A stretch of DNA of 64,000 bases, taken from the NCBI GenBank assembly GCA_016795285.1, contig JAEUIC010000020.1:1-64000 (forward strand). Reading direction: 5' to 3'. The first letter of the stretch is position 1. Every line of letters begins with the position of its first letter. Made by a program: the position numbers and the translations under genes. Below, in pieces: positions 24,683-32,591 of this stretch. This stretch comes from Planctomycetota bacterium. GTDB taxonomy: Bacteria > Planctomycetota > B15-G4 > SIAN01. Under the pieces are notes generated by a model. It was not told the origin of the DNA and did no database searches. It saw only the letters and a program-made list of their open reading frames with translations.

Positions 24683-24688
24683 TAACGT
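24683..24688 (+). promoter_or_regulatory. Candidate -10 element directly ahead of the ICMT-like gene
   Basis: TAACGT is followed by CGCGCC and then the ATG at 24695, only six bases on. If used, transcription would start at or next to the ATG, giving a leaderless mRNA. No convincing -35 is seen. The hexamer and its trailing CGCGCC match other candidate -10 boxes in the window. Confidence 0.35.
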
Positions 24689-24694
24689 CGCGCC

Positions 24695-25273
24695 ATGCCA
24701 GCATCGAAGAAGCCGACGTTGCGCCGGATCGCCGTCTACCTCGCGGGGGCGCTCGTCTTCGTGCTCGCGCGGCCGACCATCGAGCTCTACGCGGTGGGGT
24801 GCGGCCTCGCGCTCGCCGGCGAGGCGCTGCGGCTCTGGGCGTGCGGCCACCTGCGCAAGAACCAGGCGGTCATCCAGAGCGGCCCCTACTCCCACGTGAA
24901 GAACCCGCTCTACCTCGGGACCTTCCTCATCTTGGTCGGGGGGATCTTCGCCGCCAGCAACTTCGACAAGGGCGGGACGAGCCGCTACCTGCTGATCCTC
25001 TTCCTCCCGTTCGCGCTCGGCGTCTTCTTCTTCTACTACCTCCCGCACAAGTTCCGGGTCGAGGGGGGGCGGCTCCGCCGCCGCTTCGGCGCCGAGTGGG
25101 ACGCCTACGACCAGAAGGTCCCCGACTTCATCCCGAGCCCCTGGCCGCGACTGCGAGCGCCCGGCCGCTTCGACCCGGCGCTCGTCGCCCACAACAGCGA
25201 GATCAGCACGGCGCTGCTGGTGCTGCTCGGCCTGGCCATCCTCGGGAGCAAGTTCTTCCTCCCGTCATGGTGA
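24695..25273 (+). CDS. Isoprenylcysteine/phospholipid methyltransferase family membrane protein
   Basis: The protein has 192 aa with four or so membrane segments (VYLAGALVFVLARPTIELYA, GGIFAASN, LILFLPFALGVFFFYYLP, LVLLGLAILGSKFFLPSW). The signature QSGPYSHVKNPLYLGTFLIL, with RLRRRFGAEWDAYDQKVP after it, is that of the ICMT/PEMT family of SAM-dependent membrane methyltransferases. Bacterial members methylate diverse lipids or have unknown targets. The stop overlaps the start of the following kinase gene, suggesting a common pathway, perhaps lipid A/core modification; that is inference. Confidence 0.85.
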   Translation: MPASKKPTLRRIAVYLAGALVFVLARPTIELYAVGCGLALAGEALRLWACGHLRKNQAVIQSGPYSHVKNPLYLGTFLILVGGIFAASNFDKGGTSRYLLILFLPFALGVFFFYYLPHKFRVEGGRLRRRFGAEWDAYDQKVPDFIPSPWPRLRAPGRFDPALVAHNSEISTALLVLLGLAILGSKFFLPSW

Positions 25274-25971
25274 GCGGCGCGCCGTCCCCGGCGCCCCTCC
25301 CCACGCGCGCCGAGCTCGAGCGGCTGCCCGCCCGCCTCCTCCACCCCGGCAGCGCCACCAAGTCGCGCGTCTCGGTGGTCGCCTCCGGCGGGCGCGAGCT
25401 GCTGATCAAGGACGTGCACGCGATGCACCCGTGGGTGCGGGCGCTCTACGGGCGGCGCGTGCTGCGGCGCGAGGAGCGGGTGCTGGCGGCGCTCGACGGG
25501 ATGGCGGGGGTGCCGCGCCTCTACGGGCGCATCGACACCGACGCCCTGGCCAGCGAGTACCTCGCCGCCGAGCCGCTGCAGCGCCGCCTCGCTCCGGCGC
25601 GCCTGCGCCGCGCGTGCCTCGCGTTCGGCGAGCGGGTCGCCGAGCTCCACGCGCGCGGCGTCGTCCACCTCGATCTGCGCCAGAAGCGGAACGTGCTGGT
25701 CGACGCGGAGGGCGGCGTCTACCTGATCGACTTCCAGTCGGCGTGGGTGCTCGGCACGCGCGGCGTGCGCGGCGCGCTGCTGCGGCTGCTCGCGCGCCTC
25801 GACCGCTCGGCCGTGCTCAAGTTCAAGGCGCGCTACGTGCCCGAACTGCTCGACGAACGCGAGCGGCGCGCGGCGGCGCGCTTGCAGTTCCTCACGCGCT
25901 TGTGGGTCTTCCATCGGATCGGCTCGTTGCTGCGCGTGCTGCTGCGCCGACGGCGGATCCGCTCGCCTTGA
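25267..25971 (+). CDS. LPS-kinase-like protein (KdkA/WaaP/RIO-type fold)
   Basis: The protein has 234 aa from ATG 25267; the GTG at 25270 would give a GTGA overlap and is an alternative. It has a phosphate-binding Lys in GRELLIKDVHAMHP, the catalytic loop HLDLRQKRNVLVD (H-x-D-x4-N), and the metal site DFQ in place of DFG. Basic C-terminal helices follow (RLLARLDRSAVLKFKARYVP). This is the pattern of small prokaryotic kinases that phosphorylate the LPS core. The gene is coupled to a membrane methyltransferase and close to kdsB, which supports an LPS role. The substrate is not shown. Confidence 0.75.
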   Translation: MVSGAPSPAPLPTRAELERLPARLLHPGSATKSRVSVVASGGRELLIKDVHAMHPWVRALYGRRVLRREERVLAALDGMAGVPRLYGRIDTDALASEYLAAEPLQRRLAPARLRRACLAFGERVAELHARGVVHLDLRQKRNVLVDAEGGVYLIDFQSAWVLGTRGVRGALLRLLARLDRSAVLKFKARYVPELLDERERRAAARLQFLTRLWVFHRIGSLLRVLLRRRRIRSP

Positions 25972-26006
25972 GCGACGTCGGCGCGCCTCGACGGCGTCGC
26001 CGCGCC

Positions 26007-26034
26007 TTGACTGCGTCACCGGGCGCAATAACAT
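26007..26034 (+). promoter_or_regulatory. Sigma70-type promoter for the double-LysM gene
   Basis: TTGACT at 26007-26012 and TAACAT at 26029-26034 are separated by 16 bases, then CCCGCGCC. The gene starts at 26234, so the leader would be about 190 bases. The layout matches the tpiA promoter at 37225 (TTGACA-N16-TAACGT). Confidence 0.6.
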
Positions 26035-26233
26035 CCCGCGCCATCGCGAGCCTCCGTGTCGGAGTCGCGATGCGATCGGATCGGCGAGGTTTGGCGGCTT
26101 CGCGATCCGAGCTCGGCTGAAGGCGATGGGGCGGTCCGCGTCCGCGGGCACGGCGCTGCGTCGATGGCACTGCGTTTCGCTCCGCTTCGGCGGGCACGAA
26201 GTCCATCCGCGGGCGCAGGAGTGGGGAAGGGCG

Positions 26234-27376
26234 ATGCGCACGATCGGGAGCATCGAGCGTTTTCTTGTCGTCGGCATCGTGCTCGTCATCGGCGCGATCC
26301 TGATGGTGGCCATCAAGGGCGCGGGCGACTTCGAGCGGCGCCAAGAGGCGCTGATCGGCGCGGGCGGCAAGCCGGAGGACGGCAAGATCGTCGCCGCGAA
26401 GGGGGCGGGCAAGCCGACCGAGCCGCGCGCGCCGCGCAAGAACGACCCGAAGTCCGACCCGAAGAAGGATCCCAAGCTCGATCCGAAGGGCGATGGGACG
26501 GGCAGCAAGGCGCCGGCGGTCGAGCCGGCGCCGGTCCAGCCGCCGCTGCGGCGCGAGACGCCGCTCTCTGAGATTGCGGGTGGTTCGAACCCCGGGGCGG
26601 TTCCCGGCCCGGCTCCGCTCCCGGCCGGCGGCTCGAGCGTCGCCCCGCCCGACGTGACCCCGGGCAACCCGCTCATCGAAGATCTCCTCGACCGGCAGCG
26701 CGAGGCGGCCCTGCTGGTGGGCGATCCGCGCCGCGAGGACGACACGGCGGCGCCGCCGGTGGTCATCGCCGAGGACGATTCGATCGGCGGGGCGGTCGGC
26801 GCGGGGAAGACGGGCGAGACGGCGCCGGAGGTGGCGCCGGTCGGCGACGCCCCGCGCGACTACACCTACGAGGTGCGCAGCGGCGACTCGCTCGAGCGGA
26901 TCGCTCGGGCGGTCTACGGCGACGGCGGCGAGTGGAAGGCGATCCTCGCGGCCAATCCGGCGCTCACCGACAAGAACACCATCCGCGTCGGCATGCAGCT
27001 CAAGCTGCCGAAGGCGCCGACGCAGGGGCAGGAACTGGTGAAGGCGAGCGCGCCGGTCGCTGCCGCTGGTAGCGCCTCTGACCGTGCCGCCGGCAACGGG
27101 AGCGCGGCGGGTACGCCGGACGGGTCGGCGAAGCGGGGCGCAGCGAAGACCGAACCGGTCGTCGCCACGCCGCCGGCCGCGACCTCGAGCGGCTTCAAGC
27201 GGGTCACCTCGAGCAGCGAGCACACGGTCGCTCGCGGCGACACGCTGATGAGCATCGCGCTGGCGAACTACGGCACGAAGGCGGCTTGGAAGCTCGTCTT
27301 CGAGGCGAACTCCGACCGCATCGCCGACAAGGATCGCTTGAAGCTCGGCACGGTGCTGCGTCTCCCGGCGAACTGA
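26234..27376 (+). CDS. Membrane-anchored protein with two LysM domains
   Basis: The protein has 380 aa from ATG 26234, which gives a clean signal anchor (IERFLVVGIVLVIGAILMVA); GGGGAAGG precedes it. An extended Lys/Asp/Pro-rich linker follows. The first LysM domain is near residue 215-265 (YEVRSGDSLERIARAVYGDG to RVGMQLKLP) and the second is at the C-terminus (HTVARGDTLMSIALANYG to KLGTVLRLP), separated by an Ala/Gly-rich spacer. LysM domains bind peptidoglycan-type glycans. The protein likely bridges membrane and wall. A hairpin with a T-run at 27460 ends the transcript. Confidence 0.85.
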   Translation: MRTIGSIERFLVVGIVLVIGAILMVAIKGAGDFERRQEALIGAGGKPEDGKIVAAKGAGKPTEPRAPRKNDPKSDPKKDPKLDPKGDGTGSKAPAVEPAPVQPPLRRETPLSEIAGGSNPGAVPGPAPLPAGGSSVAPPDVTPGNPLIEDLLDRQREAALLVGDPRREDDTAAPPVVIAEDDSIGGAVGAGKTGETAPEVAPVGDAPRDYTYEVRSGDSLERIARAVYGDGGEWKAILAANPALTDKNTIRVGMQLKLPKAPTQGQELVKASAPVAAAGSASDRAAGNGSAAGTPDGSAKRGAAKTEPVVATPPAATSSGFKRVTSSSEHTVARGDTLMSIALANYGTKAAWKLVFEANSDRIADKDRLKLGTVLRLPAN

Positions 27377-27419
27377 GCGCGCGGCCGATGGCGCCGACGG
27401 AACGGCGCTGAGCGACGAC

Positions 27420-27450
27420 GGAACAGCAGCGGAACAGCAGCGGAACAGCG
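27420..27450 (+). repeat. 11-bp tandem repeat (GGAACAGCAGC)
   Basis: Two exact units at 27420-27430 and 27431-27441 are followed by a shorter third (27442-27450), just after the LysM stop and immediately before the terminator hairpin. It is non-coding on the + strand. Confidence 0.85.
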
Positions 27451-27459
27451 AAAGAGCTA

Positions 27460-27494
27460 CGGCGGCGGGGGCAAGGCGCTCTCGCCGCCGTTTT
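27460..27494 (+). terminator. Rho-independent terminator after the LysM gene
   Basis: An 8-bp perfect stem CGGCGGCG (27460-27467) / CGCCGCCG (27483-27490) with a 15-base loop is followed by TTTT. It lies 83 bases past the LysM stop. Confidence 0.7.
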
Positions 27495-27684
27495 CATGGC
27501 GGGTCGCCTCGCTGTTGCTCGCTTCGCTGTTGGTGCGGCTGGCCGCTTCGCTGCGGGCCGCGAGACGGCGCCGTCGCCCGCGCTCCCGCACGAAGCAGAA
27601 GCACGCCAGCAGGAGTTGCGCGAAGGCGACCAGTGTCATGCCGCGCTGACGTCGCTCGCGCGACGCGGTGACGGCGCCCGCGGA

Positions 27685-28167
27685 CTACCGATCGAGCGTG
27701 ATCACCTCGTCGGCGTGCTTCTTCGCCAAGTCGAGCGCTCGCATCAGGAGCTCGCGCGCCACCGCTGCGAGCGGCAGCGCCGGGCGCGCGATCAGCAGCA
27801 GGTCGGCCATGCGCGCCTGCATCACCGAGAGGAGCGAGAGCACCTCGGCGTCGCGCTCGATCGGGTCGTCGGGGAAGCGCTCGACCACGCGCTCGATCCA
27901 GCGCTCGAGGCCGTCGACGATCACCGTCTCGCAGTGGCCGGCGAGCTGCGCGATGGCCGAGCCGATGAAGACCGGCTCGTCGAGCGCGCTCGCGGTGATG
28001 CCGGCGTAGTCGCGCTCCTCCTCGATGCGGCCGCCCGAGACCTTCTCCCGGCCGAGGTCGATCGAGGTGAGGACGAGGCCGACCTCCTCGCCGCTCCGTG
28101 CGGCGAGCTCGGCGGCGTGGGCCACCGGGCCGCGCGACGGGGCGAGGATCAGGACGTTCCGAGCCAT
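27685..28167 (-). CDS. CobU-like protein with a lost P-loop
   Basis: The protein has 160 aa. The plan resembles CobU (adenosylcobinamide kinase/guanylyltransferase): a short beta strand then the nucleotide loop position (VLILAPSRGPVAHAAELAAR), IDLGREKVSGGRIEEERDYA, a central ETVIVDGLERWIERVVERF, and a C-terminal MRALDLAKKHADEVITL. However, the P-loop GxxxxGKS is replaced by APSRGPVA and there is no Lys-Ser. It is either a non-enzymatic CobU-fold protein or a chance similarity. No other cobalamin gene is seen nearby. It is divergent from the glycosyltransferase at 28254. Confidence 0.5.
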   Translation of the reverse strand: MARNVLILAPSRGPVAHAAELAARSGEEVGLVLTSIDLGREKVSGGRIEEERDYAGITASALDEPVFIGSAIAQLAGHCETVIVDGLERWIERVVERFPDDPIERDAEVLSLLSVMQARMADLLLIARPALPLAAVARELLMRALDLAKKHADEVITLDR

Positions 28168-28253
28168 GATGTTCCCGTGGAGTCGGCGCGCGGCGACGCG
28201 GCGCGGTGGCGGCGAAGGGGCGGCATGGTACTGCGCGAGCGGAGCGGCGGGGA

Positions 28254-29213
28254 GTGACGCGACGACCGGCCATCTCGGTGCTGCTGCCGGTGCGCGATGG
28301 CGGCCCCTACCTGGCGCCGGCGGTCGCCGACCTGCTGGCGCAGCGCGACGTCGATCTCGAAGTGGTGGCGGTCGACGACGGCTCGCGCGACGGCTCGGGC
28401 GAGTGGCTCGAGGCGCGCGCGCGCGATGAGGCGCGTCTCTGCGTCGTGCGGACGGCGGGCGGCGGTGCAGCGGCGGCGCTCGATCGGGCGCTCGCGCGGG
28501 CGCGCCATCCGCTGGTCGCGCAGATGGAGGCGGACGATCGCTGCCCGCCGCAGCGGCTCGCGCGCCTCGCGGAAGCGCTCCTCGCGGAGCCGAGCTGGTC
28601 GGGGGTGGTGAGCGACGCGGCCGTCTTCGGCTTCGAGAGCGCCGGCATGCGCCGTTACGTCAAGTGGCAGAACGGGCTCGTGACGCCGCAGGCGATGGCG
28701 GCGGCGCGCTTCCTCGAGATCCCGGCGCTCCACCAGAGCGGGCTCTACCACGCGGCGGTGCTGCGCGAGCTCGGCGGCTACGCGGGCGATCCGCGCTGGC
28801 CGCTCGACATCGACTTCTGGATGCGCTGGCACGCGCGCGGCCTGCGGGCGGGCCGGTTGCCCGAGCGGCTCTACTGCTGGCGCCAGCACGCGCGCCAGTC
28901 GACCCGGACGAGCCCGCTCCATCGGCCGGACGCGCTGCGCCGCTGCAAGGCGCACTACTTCGCGCGCGGGCCGGGCGCGGGCGGCGCGGTCGACCTGCTC
29001 GGGGTCGGAGCGACGCTCGCCGCGTGGCAGGCGAGCCTCGCCGAGGCGGGGCAGCGCGACCTCGCCGCGCACGAGTGGCGGCCCGGCGCTCCGCTGCCGC
29101 CGCGCCGCGCGGGGGCGCTGCGCCTCTTCCTGTTCGGCACGGCGCCGGCGCGGGCGCGGGTGGGGGCGCAACGCGACGCCCTCGATCCGGCGCGCGACTG
29201 GTTCGCAGCGTGA
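28254..29213 (+). CDS. Family 2 glycosyltransferase
   Basis: The protein has 319 aa from GTG 28254, which directly precedes TRRPAISVLLPVRDGG, the classic GT-A start. The metal/nucleotide motifs are VVAVDDGSRDGSGEWLEARA and QMEADDRCPPQRLARL (acidic pair), and a later PLDIDFWMRWHARGLRAGRL is the acceptor-side ED/DxDFW-like block. There is no membrane segment. It probably adds a sugar to a surface glycan. The stop overlaps the GTG of a small gene that follows (GTGA). An in-frame ATG at 28206 lies close to the divergent gene and was not used. Confidence 0.88.
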   Translation: MTRRPAISVLLPVRDGGPYLAPAVADLLAQRDVDLEVVAVDDGSRDGSGEWLEARARDEARLCVVRTAGGGAAAALDRALARARHPLVAQMEADDRCPPQRLARLAEALLAEPSWSGVVSDAAVFGFESAGMRRYVKWQNGLVTPQAMAAARFLEIPALHQSGLYHAAVLRELGGYAGDPRWPLDIDFWMRWHARGLRAGRLPERLYCWRQHARQSTRTSPLHRPDALRRCKAHYFARGPGAGGAVDLLGVGATLAAWQASLAEAGQRDLAAHEWRPGAPLPPRRAGALRLFLFGTAPARARVGAQRDALDPARDWFAA

Positions 29214-29599
29214 GCGGCGCGCGCCGCGCCCTTCGCGCCACCGTCGCCCGGCTCGTCGAGCGGTGGCGCGGCTGGCGCCGCTCGGTCGCGCGCCGCCGCG
29301 CGGCCGAGCGGGCGCTCGATGCGCTGTTCCAGGATCCACGCCGCCTCGCGGGCAGTTCGCTGCGTCCCGACCAGCGGCCGCGCTGCCAACTGCTCGACTT
29401 GTCGGCGGCGCCCGAGCGGATCGGCTTCGGGATCGTCCGCCACCCGCGCCCCTACCCCTTCTCGCGGCAGCACCACGCCGTGGTGGAACTCTGGTGCTAC
29501 GAGCCGGCGAGCGGCCGGCTCGAGCGGGTGCGCGGCGTCAACCTCACCCGCCGTGCCGGCGAGGACGACGCGAGCGGGCCGTTCGCGGCACCGCCTTGA
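29210..29599 (+). CDS. Small unrecognised protein coupled to the glycosyltransferase
   Basis: The protein has 129 aa from GTG 29210 (GTGA overlap). The N-terminus is very Arg-rich and helical (RWRGWRRSVARRRAAERALD). The rest has ERIGFGIVRHPRPYPF and HHAVVELWCYEPASGRLERV, a beta-rich pattern I do not recognise. The reading frame runs 56 bases into the 3' end of the convergent HD-GYP gene, so the last residues are less certain. It is supported mainly by coupling and by the absence of a better frame. Confidence 0.45.
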   Translation: MSGARRALRATVARLVERWRGWRRSVARRRAAERALDALFQDPRRLAGSSLRPDQRPRCQLLDLSAAPERIGFGIVRHPRPYPFSRQHHAVVELWCYEPASGRLERVRGVNLTRRAGEDDASGPFAAPP

Positions 29600-30386
29600 T
29601 CGCGCGCTCGGCGCCGCGCGCGGCGACCCAGGCGATCGTCTCGGCGACGAGCTCGCGCAGCTCGGCGTAGGGCCGTGCGCGCCGCGCGAAGGGAGCGAGT
29701 CGATCGAGCGCCGCGCGCGGCAGCGCGACGAAGCGGGCGAGCAGCTCGGGATCGAAGTGGCGGCCCGCTTCGGCGCGCAGCAGCGCCATGGTGCGCGCAT
29801 GCGAGTAGGCGCGCTTGTAGGGCCGCACGCTGCGCAGCGCGTCGTAGACGTCGATGATCGCGAAGAGCCGCGCGCCGAGCGGGATGCGGCGGCCGGCGAG
29901 TCGGCGCGGATAGCCGCTGCCGTCGAAGCGCTCGTGGTGGCACCACGGGATCGCCGCGGCGTGGCGGAGGCTCTGCGTGCGCGCGAGCAGCTGGCGACCG
30001 ACGCTCGGGTGGGTCCGCATCACGCGCCACTCGCGCGGGTCGAGGCGCCCCTCCTTCAAGAGGATCGGGTCGGGGATCGCGATCTTGCCGACGTCATGGA
30101 GCAGCGCGCCGGCGTGGATCGCCTCGAGTTCGGCCTCGTCGACGTCGCAGGCCGCCGCGAAGAAGAGCGTCCAGAGCGCGACGCGGTGGGAGTGGCCAGC
30201 AGTCTCCTGCTCGCGCAGGTCGAGCGCGCCGACCAGCGCGCGCAGCGTCTCGTCGTGGAGCGTCACCGGCGGGCGCGGTCGCGCGGCGACCAACGTGGCG
30301 AAGCGGCGCGCGAGCGCGGCGCGCTCGGCGGCGAGTCGTCGCGATCGGGCCGCGTCGGGTCGGGGCAAGCGGGAGGCGGTGGCCAT
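29544..30386 (-). CDS. HD-GYP domain phosphodiesterase
   Basis: The protein has 280 aa from ATG 30386, preferred because GGGAG lies eight bases upstream; an ATG at 30485 would add 33 residues. The HD-GYP set is complete: GHSHRVALW, HAGALLHDVGKIAIPDPILL (HD and K), RTHPSVGRQLL, WCHHERFDGSGYPRRLAG (HHE and GYP), and IIDVYDALRSVRPYKRA. Such proteins hydrolyse cyclic di-GMP. The N-terminal 65 residues are basic and have no sensor domain. It is divergent from the HAD gene. Confidence 0.9.
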   Translation of the reverse strand: MATASRLPRPDAARSRRLAAERAALARRFATLVAARPRPPVTLHDETLRALVGALDLREQETAGHSHRVALWTLFFAAACDVDEAELEAIHAGALLHDVGKIAIPDPILLKEGRLDPREWRVMRTHPSVGRQLLARTQSLRHAAAIPWCHHERFDGSGYPRRLAGRRIPLGARLFAIIDVYDALRSVRPYKRAYSHARTMALLRAEAGRHFDPELLARFVALPRAALDRLAPFARRARPYAELRELVAETIAWVAARGAERAIKAVPRTARSRRPRRHGG

Positions 30387-30602
30387 CTCAGCCACTCCCT
30401 TCGTCGCGGCGCGCGCGGCGTCTTGAACGGCCGACGCCGCGCGATCGCGCGGTCCACGCCAAGAATCGAGGCTAGGGCGGCTCATCGAGCGCGCTAGGAT
30501 GCGCCGCGCTGGCGGTATCTGCGGGCGGCGACCCCGGCCCTCGGTCAAGTTCCGAGCGCTGTGCCGGCGTCCCGCCGCGCTCCTTTGGGAGGGGCGACGA
30601 TC

Positions 30603-31289
30603 GTGGCATCCGGCAAAGAGAACCCGGTCTACCAGGCGCTCACGTTCGACTGCTTCGGGACGTTGGTCGACTGGGAGCAGGGGCTGAAGAACGCGCTCGT
30701 CGAAGAGGGGCACTTCGACGCGGTCAAGGCGCGCTTCGACGAACTGCTCCGCTTCCGCGAGAAACGCGAGGCGGAGTGGGAGGCGCTGCCCTACCGCCAC
30801 TACCGCGAGATCCTCGCGGTGTCGTTGCGCGAGGCGTACGTGCACGTCGGCGCCAACCTCGACGAGCCGACCGCGTTGCGGGTCGCCGACTCGATCCGCC
30901 GCTGGCCGGCCTTCCCCGACACCGTCTCGGCGCTGCGGCGGCTCGGCAGCCACTTCCCGCTGCTGCTGCTCTCGAACGTCGATCGAGCGCCGCTGGTCGC
31001 GCTGGTCGAGCGGCTCGGGATCCCGTTCGCCGAACTCGTCACCGCCGAGGATGTGCGTTCGTACAAACCGGCACCGGCCCACTTCCAGGAGGCGAAGCGC
31101 CGCCTCGGCTCGCGCACCGCCGGCTGGCTGCACGTCGCCGTCTCGTCGTTCCACGACCTCGAACCGGCGCAGGCGCTGAACATCGCCTGCTGCCACGTGG
31201 CGCGCGGCAACTCGAAGGTGAAGGACGGCATCGTCCCGAAGATGGTCGTGAAGGACCTCCTCGAACTCTGCAAGAAGCTCGGCGTCTGA
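30603..31289 (+). CDS. HAD-family hydrolase (haloacid dehalogenase type II-like)
   Basis: The protein has 228 aa from GTG 30603, with GGGAGGGG (30587-30594) eight bases upstream. Motif I is TFDCFGTLVDWE (nucleophile Asp), motif II LLLLSNVD, motif III Lys in RSYKPAPAHF, and motif IV LHVAVSSFHDLEPAQALNI. This layout is that of type II haloacid dehalogenase-like enzymes, which act on small phosphorylated or halogenated acids. It lies two bases before the mtnP start. In some genomes a HAD phosphatase (MtnC) sits with mtnP, but motif context here is not that of MtnC. Confidence 0.85.
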   Translation: MASGKENPVYQALTFDCFGTLVDWEQGLKNALVEEGHFDAVKARFDELLRFREKREAEWEALPYRHYREILAVSLREAYVHVGANLDEPTALRVADSIRRWPAFPDTVSALRRLGSHFPLLLLSNVDRAPLVALVERLGIPFAELVTAEDVRSYKPAPAHFQEAKRRLGSRTAGWLHVAVSSFHDLEPAQALNIACCHVARGNSKVKDGIVPKMVVKDLLELCKKLGV

Positions 31290-31291
31290 GC

Positions 31292-32227
31292 ATGGCGAAC
31301 GGCAAGCGGCCGGCTGCGAAGCGCGCCCCTGCTCGGCGGTTGCCGCCGGCGCGGATCGGCGTCATCGGCGGGAGCGGGCTCTACGAAGTGCCGGGGGCGC
31401 GGACGCTCGCGGAAGTGACGCCGAAGACGCCGTGGGGGAAGCCGTCCGACGCCATCGCGCTGGTCGAGATCGGCGGCGAGGTGGTCGCCTTCCTGCCACG
31501 CCACGGCCGCGGCCACCGGCTGCTGCCGAGCGAGGTGAACGGCCGCGCCAACTTCGCCGCGTTGAAGTCGCTCGGCGTCGAGCAGGTGGTCGCCTTCTCC
31601 GCGGTCGGCAGCCTCGCGGAGGAGCAGCGACCGCTCGACTTCGCCGTGCCGGCCCAGCTGATCGATCGCACGCGCCATCGCCCCGACACCTATTTCGGCG
31701 ACGGCGTGGTCGGCCACGTCGCCTTCGCCGATCCCTTCTGCCCGCGCCTCGCGCCGCTCTTGCGCCGCGAGCTCGCGCGCGCCGGCCTGCCCGGCGTCGA
31801 GCGCGAACCGACGCTGCTCTGCATGGAGGGGCCGCTCTTCTCGACGCGCGCGGAGAGCCACTCCTACCGGGCGATGGGGGCGCACCTCATCAACATGTCG
31901 GCGCTGCCCGAGGCGAAGCTCGCCCGCGAGGCGGAGCTCTGCTACGCGCTCGTCTGCATGGTGACCGACTACGATTGCTGGCGCGAGGGCGAGAGCGACG
32001 TCGACATCCAGATGGTGATCCGGAACCTGCTCGCCAACGCCGAGCGCGCCCGTTCGCTCCTGCCGGAGCTGCTGCCGAAGGTGGCGTCCTCCGCGCGCAA
32101 CTGCAGCTGTCCCGATGCCTGCCGGTTCGCCGTGATCACCGATCCGAAGTTGCAGCCGCGCGCGACGCGGGCGCGCCTCGCGGCCGTGCTGCCGCGCTAC
32201 TTCGCGCCGAACTCGAAGCGGCGGTGA
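31292..32227 (+). CDS. mtnP: S-methyl-5'-thioadenosine phosphorylase
   Basis: The protein has 311 aa. It splits methylthioadenosine with phosphate to adenine and methylthioribose-1-phosphate (methionine salvage). The motifs are RIGVIGGSGLYEVPGA, FLPRHGRGHRLLPSEVN (phosphate site), CMEGPLFSTRAES, INMSALPEAKLAREAELCYA and MVTDYDCW, which is typical of MtnP rather than purine nucleoside phosphorylase. A basic N-terminal tail of about 20 residues precedes the domain. The gene follows the HAD gene by two bases. A long 3' region with a terminator at 32552 follows. Confidence 0.93.
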   Translation: MANGKRPAAKRAPARRLPPARIGVIGGSGLYEVPGARTLAEVTPKTPWGKPSDAIALVEIGGEVVAFLPRHGRGHRLLPSEVNGRANFAALKSLGVEQVVAFSAVGSLAEEQRPLDFAVPAQLIDRTRHRPDTYFGDGVVGHVAFADPFCPRLAPLLRRELARAGLPGVEREPTLLCMEGPLFSTRAESHSYRAMGAHLINMSALPEAKLAREAELCYALVCMVTDYDCWREGESDVDIQMVIRNLLANAERARSLLPELLPKVASSARNCSCPDACRFAVITDPKLQPRATRARLAAVLPRYFAPNSKRR

Positions 32228-32365
32228 GCGAAAGCGCGGCGGCGCATTCCGGCGCCGCCGCTGCCACGCCGCGCGATGCCGGCCTCAATCGATCGCGCGG
32301 CAACGACTTACGCCGCTCGAAGCGAACGATCGACGGGCGCGGACCGGCCGCTGCGTCGTGGCACA

Positions 32366-32591
32366 CCCTTTGTTGAAGGGAAAAGCGACCCCCGCGGGGT
32401 GAGGTGCGGTCTCTCGGTTGGATCAGGTTCAAGGCTAGCCCGGTTTCCTTTGCGGCACTGAGGCAGCGCTTCATTCCTCGGGGTTCACTGATTCCTCACG
32501 CTTCCGGCCGCTCATGCCGGAGCCGTTCGTTGCGACGGACGAGAGGCTGCTGGAGCCGGACGCGACTCGCTCGCGTCCGGCTCCTGCTTTT
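32366..32591 (+). ncRNA. Possible structured RNA of unknown family
   Basis: This is a candidate only. GTGAGG (32399-32404) can pair with CCTCAC (32494-32499), enclosing CTGAGG/CCTCGG (around 32459-32480, one G-U pair). TCCGGC (32503-32508) pairs with GCCGGA (32516-32521). The set ends in a perfect 14-bp terminator stem and TTTT. The ends are guessed from the first hairpin and the terminator. It does not match tmRNA, RNase P, SRP or TPP consensus as far as I can judge by eye. It could instead be the mtnP 3' UTR or a leader control element. Confidence 0.35.
32552..32591 (+). terminator. Strong rho-independent terminator
   Basis: GGAGCCGGACGCGA (32552-32565) pairs perfectly over 14 bp with TCGCGTCCGGCTCC (32571-32584) around a 5-base loop, followed by TGC and TTTT. 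It ends either the HAD-mtnP transcript or a separate small RNA. Confidence 0.8.

Noticed and set aside
27457..27639. - strand open frame of 60 codons with an N-terminal hydrophobic segment
   Set aside because: No ribosome site, and it overlaps the terminator hairpin and a tandem repeat. A real small membrane protein cannot be excluded, but support is weak.
28206..28253. Upstream ATG for the glycosyltransferase
   Set aside because: It adds a low-complexity basic tail close to the divergent gene and lacks a clear ribosome site; GTG 28254 gives the standard GT start.
30387..30485. Longer HD-GYP start at 30485
   Set aside because: No ribosome site; 30386 has GGGAG in position. Kept only as an alternative.
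32399..32470. TPP riboswitch or SRP RNA
   Set aside because: The reverse strand reads GAACCTGATCC and the forward strand GGATCAGG, but the remaining consensus parts (CTGAGA, GCGxAGGGA; GGAA tetraloop, AGCAGCC) are absent.
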